Of a stretch of DNA of 46,114 nucleotides, positions 17,451-26,191 are shown piece after piece. The DNA is from an uncultured Bacteroidales bacterium (GTDB lineage Bacteria > Bacteroidota > Bacteroidia > Bacteroidales > Paludibacteraceae). The notes beneath the pieces were generated by a model. It searched no databases, was not told the origin of the DNA, and saw only the letters and a program-made list of their open reading frames with translations. Numbering within the stretch: position 1 is the first letter of the stretch; every line of letters begins with the position of its first letter. A program made the translations under genes and the position numbers. The stretch is from assembly GCA_903830915.1 (NCBI GenBank), contig CAIKVR010000295.1:1-46114 (forward strand). The letters run 5' to 3'.

Positions 17451-17517
17451 CAAAAATAGCTTTATATCCGGCACAACAATCTGTGGAATGTATCTAAAAA
17501 CAGAAGATTTGTTACAT
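17451..17517 (-). promoter_or_regulatory. Promoter of the 1045-aa lyase gene with paired operator half-sites
   Basis: The -7 box TATTTTTG (minus strand) is at 17451-17458, 19 nt before the start codon, with a TTG 18 nt upstream of the box. Half-site A (GTGGAATGTATCTA) is at 17483-17496 and B (AAGATTTGTTACAT) at 17504-17517, at the same 24- and 45-nt offsets as the other three promoters. An inverted repeat GGAATGTA/TACATTCC (17485-17492, 17513-17520) overlaps both half-sites. Confidence 0.6.
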
Positions 17518-17579
17518 TCCGGTTAATTTGCTAACTGAAATTATTGTATTTGCTATCTGTTTAAACAAGTCAGTTACCG

Positions 17580-19697
17580 TTATTCAATTTTCAACAGCCT
17601 GTAGCCCATTGGTTTAACTGATGTGGATATAGAAAATTTCTCGTTTGTAAGCACATCGGTCACTGCTTTATTCAATCGGATGGTTTGAGTTTTATTCGAG
17701 AAATTGAGTGCATACAAATACTTTCCGGAGGCACCGGCTACTTCGGTAAGTTCCATTAATTCATTGTCTGAAACTGCCATAGGTTCAATTCCTGCAGATT
17801 TCAGAACATCCCGAAGCAAAATGGAAACCACTTTATCTTCAACCACCGATCCTACGTACCACACAGTGCCTTTTCCAAAACTATTTTTAGAAATAACACA
17901 GCGACCTTTCATGAAACGGCTATCATAACGGGCTACCGGAATGGCTGATTTCAGGGAAAACACATCGTGCCATAAACTGCAGCTGTAGTTTGTGCTGTCT
18001 TTTTCAAATTTTAACGCGGTGCTTTCCAGTCCAATCAGGGCGTGTTGCTCTTCCATTTCAATTCCGGCCAGTTCTTCTACAGAACGGTTCAGGATTCGTC
18101 CGAAGGATTTTACATCTTCGTTTCGTAAACCGGTCATGCAGCTGATTACAAGCGTACAACCATTTCGGGTAGCTGTTTTGAGTCGTTCGCAGAAATCCTC
18201 GTTCAGCAGTACCAGCGACGGAACCACAATCAGTTTGTATTTTTCAAAATTTTCATCCGGAGAAATAATATCGGTAGTTACCGAAGCATTTCGCAGCGCC
18301 CGGTAATAGCCGAAAATGTGCCGCATATACCTGAAGTCCTGAGCAAAACGTCCATCTTCAAAAGCCCAGTCGCACTTAAAATTGCGAATTACTGCTGCTT
18401 TAGCTACAGGCATGGTTTCGCCGGTGAGTTTTTTAATCTGTTGTGCCTCGGTAGCCACCTGTTGTGCCTCCAGAAAACGTCGTCGCGGAACGTTATCTTC
18501 ATCCAGCACACCCACCATTACATGTTCGTGTCCGGCCGGAAAGGTTTTGAACGGAAAGAAATTGATTCCCATGGCTCCCTGCGCCATTTCCTGTATCGAC
18601 CACAACCGTACCATTCCCGGTTCCACGATTTTGCGTTGGTTGCCAGCAGTGCGTCCGATTTGTGCTTCAGTCACCCAGAATGGTGTTTGCTTAGCTCCGC
18701 GAAGTTGCGAAAGTGCCAGCGAAACCATGTGAGGCGAAAAAGTAAACGGTCCTTTGTTGCCGTACTCATTTTCGAGTGTCCAGCCGTAAGGATAATTGTC
18801 GACTGACATAAAATCGCAGCTTTTTGCCATTTTGTACAAATCCAAAAGGTACAAAAAACCGCTCGAACAGATATTGTGAGATACCTTTACTGCGGGGTCA
18901 ACAGTTTTAATGGCATTTCGTTGTAAGTTATAAAAATCGATGGCGCAATCGGAATTAAATTCCATGAAATTCTGAAAACATGAAGGATTATCACCTTTCC
19001 GGGGCAGGTATACTTCATCAAATGAACGCACATTCTGACTCCAGAAAGCAAGATTCCATGCTTTGTTCAGGTTCTCAACGGTTTTGTATTTACCGGCCAG
19101 CCATTGCGAGAACTTTTTCTGACAAAAAGAACAGTAGCAATACGGTTCTTCGGCCATCAACTCGTTATCTATCTGATAGGCAACAACATTGCTGTTTCCT
19201 TTAAACTCATTGGCCATGGCGGTAGCTATTTTGAGGCAGTAATCACGGTAAACGGGATTATTCAGACAGGCATGACGGCGTTTGCCGTAAGGTTTTCGCT
19301 CGCCAGAAGCAGTAAGCTGCATAATATCAGGATGTTTGTCGTACATCCATTTGGGGATGGCAGCCGTAGGTGTGGCCAGAAAACTTTGAACACCGGCTTT
19401 GCTTAATATATCCACAGCCGAATGCAGCCACGAAAAATCATACCTTCCCTCCTGCGGTTCCATTAAATCCCAAACCAGATCACCCATCCGCGCCACATTA
19501 AATCCGGCCTGCTTCATCAGTCGGGCATCCTGTTCAATTTCTGTTTTTGCAGACAAATTCGGATAATAATCGGACCCGATAAACATGGGCTGTGAGGATA
19601 GTTTCTGATTTACATCCTTTTCACCTGCAGCAAAAACAGTGCTTGAAATGCACAGCATTAGAACCGGAAGAACCGATATTTTTTTAAGATTTTTCAT
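17580..19697 (-). CDS. GH42 beta-galactosidase (secreted)
   Basis: 705 aa from the ATG at 19697 (MKNLKK), which gives a good signal peptide (about 1-23). An open frame extends further upstream but only overlaps the next gene. Seen: the GH42 TIM barrel with acid/base E179 (AYQIDNEL) and nucleophile E344 (WVTEAQ); the GH42 zinc-site cysteines C144 and C187, C189, C192 (YCYCSFC); and the trimerisation and C-terminal beta domains to residue 705. Known: GH42 enzymes release beta-linked galactose from short galactosides. Many GH42 enzymes are cytoplasmic; the signal peptide places this one in the periplasm. Last gene of the unit that begins with the 919-aa lyase. With the GH43_24-like enzyme next to it, it argues for beta-galactan in the substrate. 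Confidence 0.92.
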   Translation of the reverse strand: MKNLKKISVLPVLMLCISSTVFAAGEKDVNQKLSSQPMFIGSDYYPNLSAKTEIEQDARLMKQAGFNVARMGDLVWDLMEPQEGRYDFSWLHSAVDILSKAGVQSFLATPTAAIPKWMYDKHPDIMQLTASGERKPYGKRRHACLNNPVYRDYCLKIATAMANEFKGNSNVVAYQIDNELMAEEPYCYCSFCQKKFSQWLAGKYKTVENLNKAWNLAFWSQNVRSFDEVYLPRKGDNPSCFQNFMEFNSDCAIDFYNLQRNAIKTVDPAVKVSHNICSSGFLYLLDLYKMAKSCDFMSVDNYPYGWTLENEYGNKGPFTFSPHMVSLALSQLRGAKQTPFWVTEAQIGRTAGNQRKIVEPGMVRLWSIQEMAQGAMGINFFPFKTFPAGHEHVMVGVLDEDNVPRRRFLEAQQVATEAQQIKKLTGETMPVAKAAVIRNFKCDWAFEDGRFAQDFRYMRHIFGYYRALRNASVTTDIISPDENFEKYKLIVVPSLVLLNEDFCERLKTATRNGCTLVISCMTGLRNEDVKSFGRILNRSVEELAGIEMEEQHALIGLESTALKFEKDSTNYSCSLWHDVFSLKSAIPVARYDSRFMKGRCVISKNSFGKGTVWYVGSVVEDKVVSILLRDVLKSAGIEPMAVSDNELMELTEVAGASGKYLYALNFSNKTQTIRLNKAVTDVLTNEKFSISTSVKPMGYRLLKIE

Positions 19698-19725
19698 TGA
19701 ATCAGTGTGATAAATTTCATTCAAT

Positions 19726-20967
19726 TTATTTTTTCGCATTAAAAACCGACAAATCCCAGGCATTGAGCCACGAAATGCTGAAACGGTCTTTTTCAAACCT
19801 GATGGGCAACCAAACATAGCCGCTGGCAATGAGATTCTCCGGTCGCCAGGTATCAAAAAGGGCAATAAAAGCCCCGGGCTGTCCTTGAACCGGAAGTATG
19901 AAAGTGCTCTGAGCGCCAAAAGTAAGTTCCGGTCCGAGATGATTGCGTGGTGTTGCGCCAGTGCAGGGATTTCCCAAATCTTTCCACGGTCCCCAGATAG
20001 ACTCAGCCACTGCTGAACGTGAGGCGTTGGGGTTCCAACCCGTGCAATTGGATGTAAGCATCCAGTAACGACCTTTGTACTTACATACAGCAGGTGCTTC
20101 GTGCCACAAGTATTCAAAAACGCGGGTCCACTTTCCGGTGTGCGACAAATAATCGTCGCTCAGTTCAGAGATGTGCAAAGTGGCATTTTCCTCGGATGAA
20201 AAAATATGATAAGCTTTCCCGTCGTCATCCACAAACAGGGTCATATCTTTTGCCATTTGTCCACCGGCAAAATCACGCACCATAAAAGGAAGTTTTGCCC
20301 TGTCGGGATGCGGACTCCCGATAAACGAAGTGCCAATCAGCTTTTGCGCTTCCGGCAGACTTGCTTTTTGTTCGTCGGTTACGTTAAGCGGCCAATGCCC
20401 GGCATCCGGATGTTCGGAATGAAGGTATGTGAAAGGCCCTGTCGGTTGGTCGGAAACTGCAACTCCGCTTCGACCGGATTTTCGGAGCTGATTTTTCAAC
20501 TCCAGATGAAACCACATCACAAACTTTTGAGTCTTTTGGTTGTAAATCACTTTGGGTCGCTCAATGATACAGCCGGCAGAAATTTCAGAGGCTGAATCGT
20601 CGGAAGTCGATAAGGCAGCACCTTCATCTTTCCAGTTATACAAATCGGTGGATGAATAGCAGTGAACGGCAATTTTGCCTACCGTTTCTCCGGCAAGTTT
20701 GTGTTCGCCATACAAATAATACGTTCCGTTGTGATACAAAACTCCGGCACCATGGGCATTCAGATGCACCCCGTTGTTATCGAGCCAGGGCTGATCGGGT
20801 AAGAATTTTGATAGGGTTTTACCTTCGGTTGCCGACTTCTGCTCCTTCGTTGTATTATTCGCTGAAGTGTTTGTTCTGATTGTTTTTTCAGCAGCAATTG
20901 TTTGATAAACAAACAGTTGAAAGATACAAACGATAGCTATGAATGTTTTGGAATGCATATTTTTCAT
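19726..20967 (-). CDS. GH43 (subfamily 24-like) putative exo-beta-1,3-galactanase
   Basis: 413 aa from the ATG at 20967, which overlaps the TGA of the preceding gene (TGATG), so translation is probably coupled. Signal peptide about 1-26. Seen: blade 1 reads LNAHGAGVLYHNGTYYLYGE (69-88), without the DPD motif of the GH43 catalytic base; D241 (AKDMTLFVDDDG) and the probable acid E290 (HEAPAV) are present. Known: GH43_24 exo-beta-1,3-galactanases lack the usual base Asp and use another residue, and share the motifs IERPKVIYNQKT and TSNCTGWNPNASR. Inferred: trims beta-1,3-galactan, as in arabinogalactan. A related GH43 subfamily (such as 34) cannot be ruled out. Confidence 0.8.
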   Translation of the reverse strand: MKNMHSKTFIAIVCIFQLFVYQTIAAEKTIRTNTSANNTTKEQKSATEGKTLSKFLPDQPWLDNNGVHLNAHGAGVLYHNGTYYLYGEHKLAGETVGKIAVHCYSSTDLYNWKDEGAALSTSDDSASEISAGCIIERPKVIYNQKTQKFVMWFHLELKNQLRKSGRSGVAVSDQPTGPFTYLHSEHPDAGHWPLNVTDEQKASLPEAQKLIGTSFIGSPHPDRAKLPFMVRDFAGGQMAKDMTLFVDDDGKAYHIFSSEENATLHISELSDDYLSHTGKWTRVFEYLWHEAPAVCKYKGRYWMLTSNCTGWNPNASRSAVAESIWGPWKDLGNPCTGATPRNHLGPELTFGAQSTFILPVQGQPGAFIALFDTWRPENLIASGYVWLPIRFEKDRFSISWLNAWDLSVFNAKK

Positions 20968-22202
20968 CAATTAAAAATAAATCCACCAGAAACGCTCAGA
21001 TTGCGTACATCTTTCAGGCTGAAAAATCCGATTTTGAAATCCGGTTTTTTGCATACGATGGTTTTGCATTTGTTATCAACCCTTGCTTTCAGTTCTTTCC
21101 ATTCACGTTTCGTATTCGGACTTGTCAGGTCGTTTGAATAATAAAATGAAGCCGACGAAACAGTGATATCGGTCTGAAATGGCAGAATCATAAGCGAATC
21201 AGTGCGTTGAACCTCACGGGTTTTTACAAGCGGATAGCCATCGTTCAGCACACTTTCGAAAAAGCATTTAATCTCTTCGGGTGCCCAACCATCTGGATGA
21301 CTGTGTTTCATATCGGGAAAGATAGTAACCGTTCTTTGTTCCGGTTTTATCAGAGAGCAGGTTTTATGATAAGCATTTACGTAGAACCAGGCGTCTTTGT
21401 TTCCGTTGATAAACAGAAATTTAGGTTGAGCAGAAGCTAAATATGCTGATGGATCAAAGTTCTTCAACCATTTCAGGTTATCAGCCGGACTCATTTTAGC
21501 CAGATCGCTCCGAAACACACAGTCGCTGTAAAAACCGCAGCCATAGACTGGAGCAGCAGCTTTAAACCTGTTATCGAGCGAAGCTGCGATGCAAGTGAGA
21601 TATCCACCCCAACTGATTCCGGTAATCACCGTTTTATCAGCATCCACCTCAGGCAAGCTCAACAACAGTGAATGAGCCAGAATCACATCGGCCACAGCAT
21701 GGTAGCTCCACATATTGTGTAAATCCCCTAGGGCAATATCCTCAAACTTCTCTTTTTTATCCTGTCCCGGCCCTCTGCCATCAAATTTATCCTCATTACC
21801 ACCCGTGGCGCTTAAATCGACTGCCAGAGCAGCATAACCACTTGCAGCCCATTTTTCCACCCATTCTTTGAAGGCTTTTCCACCACCGCCGTGAATCAGA
21901 ATGATTCCCGGATATTTAGGTTTTTCAGTCTTAATGCAACTCAGCAGTGCCGGATTGGAATAATAGGCAAAAACACGGGTCGGCCTGCCGTTGTAAATCA
22001 GTCCGTCAAAAGCCAGTGAACTAACCGGATTTTTGGTGTTCAGCCAGCTAAAAGCGGGTGCATCGCTTAGTTTCTTTAAATCCCACAGCAAACTGTCAAC
22101 TTTGATTGCTGAGACGTCAATCGGATGCCCGTTCCGGGCTTCTATCTGATTTACAGACAAAAACAAACAGATTACAAGAATTCTGGCGCTGATTTTGTTC
22201 AT
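20967..22202 (-). CDS. Secreted alpha/beta-hydrolase, acetyl xylan esterase-like
   Basis: 411 aa; signal peptide about 1-22. Seen: oxyanion motif HGGGG (104-108), nucleophile S197 in GISWGG, Asp D270 in NGNKD and His H300 (MKHSH), giving a complete Ser-Asp-His triad in the order of the S9/acetyl-xylan-esterase group; a short C-terminal beta extension (about 330-411). Known: such enzymes remove acetyl or other acyl groups from glycans or are dipeptidyl-peptidase-like; the PUL context favours a carbohydrate esterase. Overlaps the GH43_24-like start by one base and follows another hydrolase by 17 bp. Confidence 0.75.
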   Translation of the reverse strand: MNKISARILVICLFLSVNQIEARNGHPIDVSAIKVDSLLWDLKKLSDAPAFSWLNTKNPVSSLAFDGLIYNGRPTRVFAYYSNPALLSCIKTEKPKYPGIILIHGGGGKAFKEWVEKWAASGYAALAVDLSATGGNEDKFDGRGPGQDKKEKFEDIALGDLHNMWSYHAVADVILAHSLLLSLPEVDADKTVITGISWGGYLTCIAASLDNRFKAAAPVYGCGFYSDCVFRSDLAKMSPADNLKWLKNFDPSAYLASAQPKFLFINGNKDAWFYVNAYHKTCSLIKPEQRTVTIFPDMKHSHPDGWAPEEIKCFFESVLNDGYPLVKTREVQRTDSLMILPFQTDITVSSASFYYSNDLTSPNTKREWKELKARVDNKCKTIVCKKPDFKIGFFSLKDVRNLSVSGGFIFN

Positions 22203-22219
22203 GGCTTCAGTTCTTAGGT

Positions 22220-23257
22220 TTACTTTTGCTTTCCTTTAGGAATCCACGCCGGAGTTTTCGACACCACTAGTGTTGGTTCTCCTTTCAGAAAGCCAAGTGA
22301 AATCAGAAACTTATCTGCTTCGCGAATGGCACTGACCACCACTTCTTCGGGCGCTTTCCAGTTGGCACACACGAAAGCATGGGTCGTATTAGGTAATAGT
22401 ATCAGTTTACATGAATTGCCTGCTTTTTTCAAGGCTTCAGTAAATTTTACCGATTGTTCAGGAAGAATGACAGTATCATCAGTTCCATGCAGTACCAGCG
22501 TAGGAGGCTGGTTTTTATGTACATTATAAATTGGAGAAAGCTTTCTCGCCAACTCAGTTTGTTCGTTGGTTGGAATGAGACTTTCCGGCGCAGGTTTTTT
22601 ATCGAGCGTAGCTCCGCCAATAATCCGATTCATAAAAACACTTGTTGTAAAGTCGGATAAAGGATTATAAAGCACCATGGCATTGGGTTTGGGGCTGATT
22701 TTCAAATTATCAGCGGGGTCATCAAAACCCTCAATTGTACCCAAGCAAGAGGCTAAATGACCACCGGCCGAATCTCCCATCACAATGATTTTATCAGGGT
22801 CGACTCCCAATTCAGCTGCATGTTCGCGAATATATCGAATGGCTGATTTGCTGTCGGCAAGGCAATCGGAAACAGTAGTACCGTATGCTTTCACAAGGCG
22901 GTATTGAATGCAAAAACCTACCGCACCACGGGCTGCGAAATATCGGGCATGCAGAAAAAAACTTTCGGTAGTTCCACCCGTCCATCCACCTCCGTGAATC
23001 CACACCACAGCTGTTCGTTTTTCACCGGGTTTAAAGTCGGCAGGTTGTATGTAAAAGATTTTGACTTCTTCATTATTAATGGTTTTTATTATGACTTCAC
23101 ACATTTTCGGACCACGCAGAAGAGAATCCGGAGATATGCTTTTCTGAATTCTCTCAGAAGGCATCAAAACCGTTTCGGCAGTCAGTTCAATGCAGAAAGT
23201 GATGAAACATAACAGCAATATCCGAAAAACCATGCGGGAAGTACAGAATTTCTTCAT
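22220..23257 (-). CDS. Secreted alpha/beta-hydrolase (HSL / BD-FAE-like carbohydrate esterase)
   Basis: 345 aa; signal peptide about 1-27. Seen: oxyanion motif HGGG (88-91), nucleophile S163 in GDSAGG, acid D260 or D261 (HGTDD) and H293 (TTHAF), the classic hormone-sensitive-lipase-type layout found in feruloyl and acetyl esterases of PULs. No binding domain. Known: BD-FAE-type enzymes act on feruloylated or acetylated xylan or pectin fragments. Inferred: periplasmic de-esterification of imported oligosaccharides. It lies 10 bp after the 919-aa lyase gene and 17 bp before the next esterase, so it is in the same operon. Confidence 0.8.
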   Translation of the reverse strand: MKKFCTSRMVFRILLLCFITFCIELTAETVLMPSERIQKSISPDSLLRGPKMCEVIIKTINNEEVKIFYIQPADFKPGEKRTAVVWIHGGGWTGGTTESFFLHARYFAARGAVGFCIQYRLVKAYGTTVSDCLADSKSAIRYIREHAAELGVDPDKIIVMGDSAGGHLASCLGTIEGFDDPADNLKISPKPNAMVLYNPLSDFTTSVFMNRIIGGATLDKKPAPESLIPTNEQTELARKLSPIYNVHKNQPPTLVLHGTDDTVILPEQSVKFTEALKKAGNSCKLILLPNTTHAFVCANWKAPEEVVVSAIREADKFLISLGFLKGEPTLVVSKTPAWIPKGKQK

Positions 23258-23267
23258 AATTAGCTTT

Positions 23268-26027
23268 CTAATTCTTTATCAGTAATTTAGCCTGTCTTTC
23301 TGATACACCCTTCGTGATTTTTAAAATGTAATAGGCTGATGGCAGGGTGGAAACATTGATATCAATATCGTTGTTTTTACAAAGAAATTTCATTTTTTCC
23401 CTGCCGGATAAATCGGAAATTGTAATCGTCGAATCAGCAACATCCTTCAAAATAATTGTTTTCGATGCCGGATTGGGTAAAATAATCAAATCTGAGTTTT
23501 CTATATTTAGTGCTGTGACGTAGGTTGGCATCATACTTACATTGGTACGACCATTGGTCACAATGAAAGCCAAGTTAGCTGTCTGATCGGTCCAGTTTAC
23601 ATTCAGATTGGTTTTATCGGCATTCCAGCTTGTTGAAGGCAGCGATTCCCCTGCAAGATGTGGAAACAAAAGCACTTTAAAATCAGGCGAAACGCTTTTC
23701 GATTCACATACCAGTCGGTAATTTTTATAACTTTTACCATCGCCGGTTGTGTACCACGTGGTGTCAATTTTTGCCGGAACAGTTCCTGAAACATAATCGC
23801 TCTGATTCAGCATCCTGACCAGCAATTTCCGGTTTCCGGAACTTTCCTTTAGCACCACATCGTACATGCCGTTGCCCTTGTCGGTTGTCGATTCAATCAG
23901 CACATCGGTGGCCAGTTGCATCGTCCATTTGTAGGTATGTGTTTTTGTATCTTTTTTGGCATCATCCACTACGAGCAGGGCCGGATGATTGCCACGTATC
24001 ATAGCCATCGTTCGGTACACTTTTTCCATCGTGTTGTAAGGTCGTTTAATGATGGTTTCGCGGTAACCGGCCGGTGAATTCCAGGCAGCAAATTCATAAA
24101 AAGGTATGGAGTAAAAATTTTCGGATGACTGATTTACACGGAATGTATTCAGATTTTCGCTTACTTTCGTCCATGCTTTTTTTCCTGCATCTACTTTCCC
24201 CAGCAACGAATTATCTTTTCCGGCTGCAAGTGCACTCCAGCTCCATTCCCACGAATAAGCATAGGTGGCATCGCCGGTGGCTTGCGAAAATTTATCACTG
24301 CCCGACCAGCTGAGCAGTTTTGCAGGTTGACGAAGTTTGTTTCCTTCCAGATTGGTAATTATCATGGCCGAATCGTCGACAAACAAACAGCTGTGAGCTT
24401 CCGATACATCATAATAGGCACTTCCCGGTGCTGAACGCAGAGGAACCCATATTCGTCCGTGCGAACTCAGCGTGAAGCTGTTACGGTCGGCATTGGTATG
24501 TCCACCCAGATTCTGACGCACATTGAATATAGTCTGTAGGGCATTTTTATTCCAGTCGCTGCGCAAAATGACTTGTCCGCGGTCGGTCTCGAAAAAATCT
24601 AGGTTTTTTAAGGCAGCTTGTGCTTTGATGCTGAAATCGACCGCTGCCCAATCGCTGACATAAGCCTGAAGCACTGCAAAATAGTCGTGATAACTGGTTG
24701 TACAAGGATCCATTACACCACCCGCATAATCAGCCACTTCTTGATTGTTAACCGTATTTCCTACATAATTTCGCCACATAAAATCCACACCATCATCATT
24801 CGGATAAGCCCATTTGAGCCCCACAGCATCGATGACTGAAAATTTATATTTTCCAAGCTGCACATTTGTTCCGCTTCCGCCCAAAGCATCATCTCCTGTA
24901 AACGAATAACCGAAAGGCTGACTTAGTGTCGGCAAATAATTGTTTCCAAAAGCCCGCAAATGTGGATGTCCCAACATGCTGTAACCGCGTTTGGCCATAG
25001 CAATCTGATAACCGGTATTCATGTAGTTTTTCCCGAGTCCTTCCCAGCCACAACCGCTGTTGTAAAATCCGTAAGATACAAATTTATAAAACACTTTTGC
25101 CCACTCGTGTGTGAGAGTTGGTTTGTATCCGGTTTCCCCTTCGATTGCCAGATTGGGAATAATTTCAAAACTGTTTAGGGCAGTCCAGTTGCTCAGGGTA
25201 GCATACGGTTCCACCGTGTTTCCATACCGAGGATCAACCGGAACTATCACTGCAATGGCTTTACGAATGGTATCGCGCTGCCCGTTGGTCATAGCCCAAT
25301 AATTCAGGTCATAAGCAATTGGGAAAGCCATTCCGCCGATTTTGGTATAATTCACGGCACTCAATCCATAGCACGATGCCGCAAAAGCATAAGCCGTCAT
25401 AGCTTTGGCTAATTTTTTTGCTCGTGCCAAATAAGTCATTTTGGTATCGGGGTCGTAATTGTTTTTGTAAATCAAACATTCAAAGGCTTCCATCGAAAGC
25501 ATATTCGAGAAAGCTCCGGTTGCACCACCGTTTTTCAGTTTTACCAAGGTATAACCTGTTGTATCACCGGCAGCAAAAGTATCGTATATGGGTTTCATAT
25601 CCCAATAACCGGGATTGGAAACATAAGTCTGACCCAAACTGTTTTTGGCATAGGAAGCGTTGTTGCTGAAGGTTCCGCCGGTATAACCCAGATTTAACAG
25701 CGTGGTAAAAGCATGACGTTTGCGGTTCAGTTCTTTGCCATTTATGGTGGTATTGAGACGGATGCGGATATCGGAAGTATCTTCGGGATTGAAAAAAATG
25801 CGGGGATGTACCCCAACCGCAGGTGCATGTTTAATGGTACGAACTCCGGTATAGTCAAAAGTCCAGATACGGGTTCCCACTTCGGACGACGTGAAATTTT
25901 TCCACTGATAATCAAATCCTCCGGTCTGCGACTGACCGATTTTGCTTAGGTCGGCTTCCCAGGTTTGAGCAGTTAAACCAGAGAAAATAAAAACAAATAA
26001 TGTAAAACTAAAAAAACTCTTTTTCAT
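23268..26027 (-). CDS. Heparinase II/III-like putative lyase (919 aa) with T9SS sorting domain
   Basis: Signal peptide about 1-20. Seen: paralog entry motif VGVHPRIFFNPED (71-83), alpha/alpha-toroid, GLGKNYMNTGY (331-340) at the Tyr region, the beta-sheet motif GGHTNADRNSF (509-518; H510, D514), LLVVDDAKKDTKTHTYKW, VNWTDQTANL, and a C-terminal T9SS sorting domain (about 845-919; LPNPASKTI, DLSGREKM, AYYILKI). Odd: where the other three paralogs have Asn-His, this one has N280-W281 (LSNWTALN), so the neutraliser His is missing. Known: T9SS cargo is exported across the outer membrane and often anchored. Inferred: a surface lyase or a binding variant acting before import. First gene of a five-gene unit. 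Confidence 0.75.
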   Translation of the reverse strand: MKKSFFSFTLFVFIFSGLTAQTWEADLSKIGQSQTGGFDYQWKNFTSSEVGTRIWTFDYTGVRTIKHAPAVGVHPRIFFNPEDTSDIRIRLNTTINGKELNRKRHAFTTLLNLGYTGGTFSNNASYAKNSLGQTYVSNPGYWDMKPIYDTFAAGDTTGYTLVKLKNGGATGAFSNMLSMEAFECLIYKNNYDPDTKMTYLARAKKLAKAMTAYAFAASCYGLSAVNYTKIGGMAFPIAYDLNYWAMTNGQRDTIRKAIAVIVPVDPRYGNTVEPYATLSNWTALNSFEIIPNLAIEGETGYKPTLTHEWAKVFYKFVSYGFYNSGCGWEGLGKNYMNTGYQIAMAKRGYSMLGHPHLRAFGNNYLPTLSQPFGYSFTGDDALGGSGTNVQLGKYKFSVIDAVGLKWAYPNDDGVDFMWRNYVGNTVNNQEVADYAGGVMDPCTTSYHDYFAVLQAYVSDWAAVDFSIKAQAALKNLDFFETDRGQVILRSDWNKNALQTIFNVRQNLGGHTNADRNSFTLSSHGRIWVPLRSAPGSAYYDVSEAHSCLFVDDSAMIITNLEGNKLRQPAKLLSWSGSDKFSQATGDATYAYSWEWSWSALAAGKDNSLLGKVDAGKKAWTKVSENLNTFRVNQSSENFYSIPFYEFAAWNSPAGYRETIIKRPYNTMEKVYRTMAMIRGNHPALLVVDDAKKDTKTHTYKWTMQLATDVLIESTTDKGNGMYDVVLKESSGNRKLLVRMLNQSDYVSGTVPAKIDTTWYTTGDGKSYKNYRLVCESKSVSPDFKVLLFPHLAGESLPSTSWNADKTNLNVNWTDQTANLAFIVTNGRTNVSMMPTYVTALNIENSDLIILPNPASKTIILKDVADSTITISDLSGREKMKFLCKNNDIDINVSTLPSAYYILKITKGVSERQAKLLIKN

Positions 26028-26054
26028 TCTGTTTTGTGATTAAATAGTAAGTTC

Positions 26055-26121
26055 CAAAAATAGGTCAATTTTATATGAAACTACCCGATTATTGTTTCAA
26101 TTTTTATGATTTTTGTTTCAA
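26055..26121 (-). promoter_or_regulatory. Promoter of the 919-aa lyase unit with paired operator half-sites
   Basis: The -7 box TATTTTTG (minus strand) is at 26055-26062, 27 nt before the start codon. Half-sites GATTATTGTTTCAA (26087-26100) and GATTTTTGTTTCAA (26108-26121) are near-identical direct repeats with a 21-bp period, the clearest pair of the four. Offsets from the box are 24 and 45 nt. Confidence 0.7.
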
Positions 26122-26133
26122 CTTATAAAAGTA

Positions 26134-26172
26134 AAAAAGCCCTGCAGTCAGATAACTTGCAGGACTTTTTCT
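26134..26172 (-). terminator. Intrinsic terminator after the beta-helix gene
   Basis: Arms AAAGCCCTGCA and TGCAGGACTTT (one mismatch) with T-runs on both sides, 20 nt beyond the stop codon at 26192. On the minus strand the stem is followed by TTTTTT. It separates the single-gene beta-helix unit from the next promoter. Confidence 0.75.
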
Positions 26173-26191
26173 TATCAAATCAATACATAAA

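Noticed and set aside
17485-17520. Inverted repeat GGAATGTA/TACATTCC upstream of the 1045-aa lyase as a separate operator
   Set aside because: It overlaps both half-sites of the shared direct-repeat operator and is not found at the other three promoters, so the direct-repeat reading explains more.
17532-17576. TAACTGA/TCAGTTA hairpin as a terminator after GH42
   Set aside because: Long loop, weak AT-rich stem and no T-run on the minus strand.
19698-20117. Upstream extension of the GH42 frame
   Set aside because: It overlaps the GH43_24-like gene and would bury the clear signal peptide at 19697.
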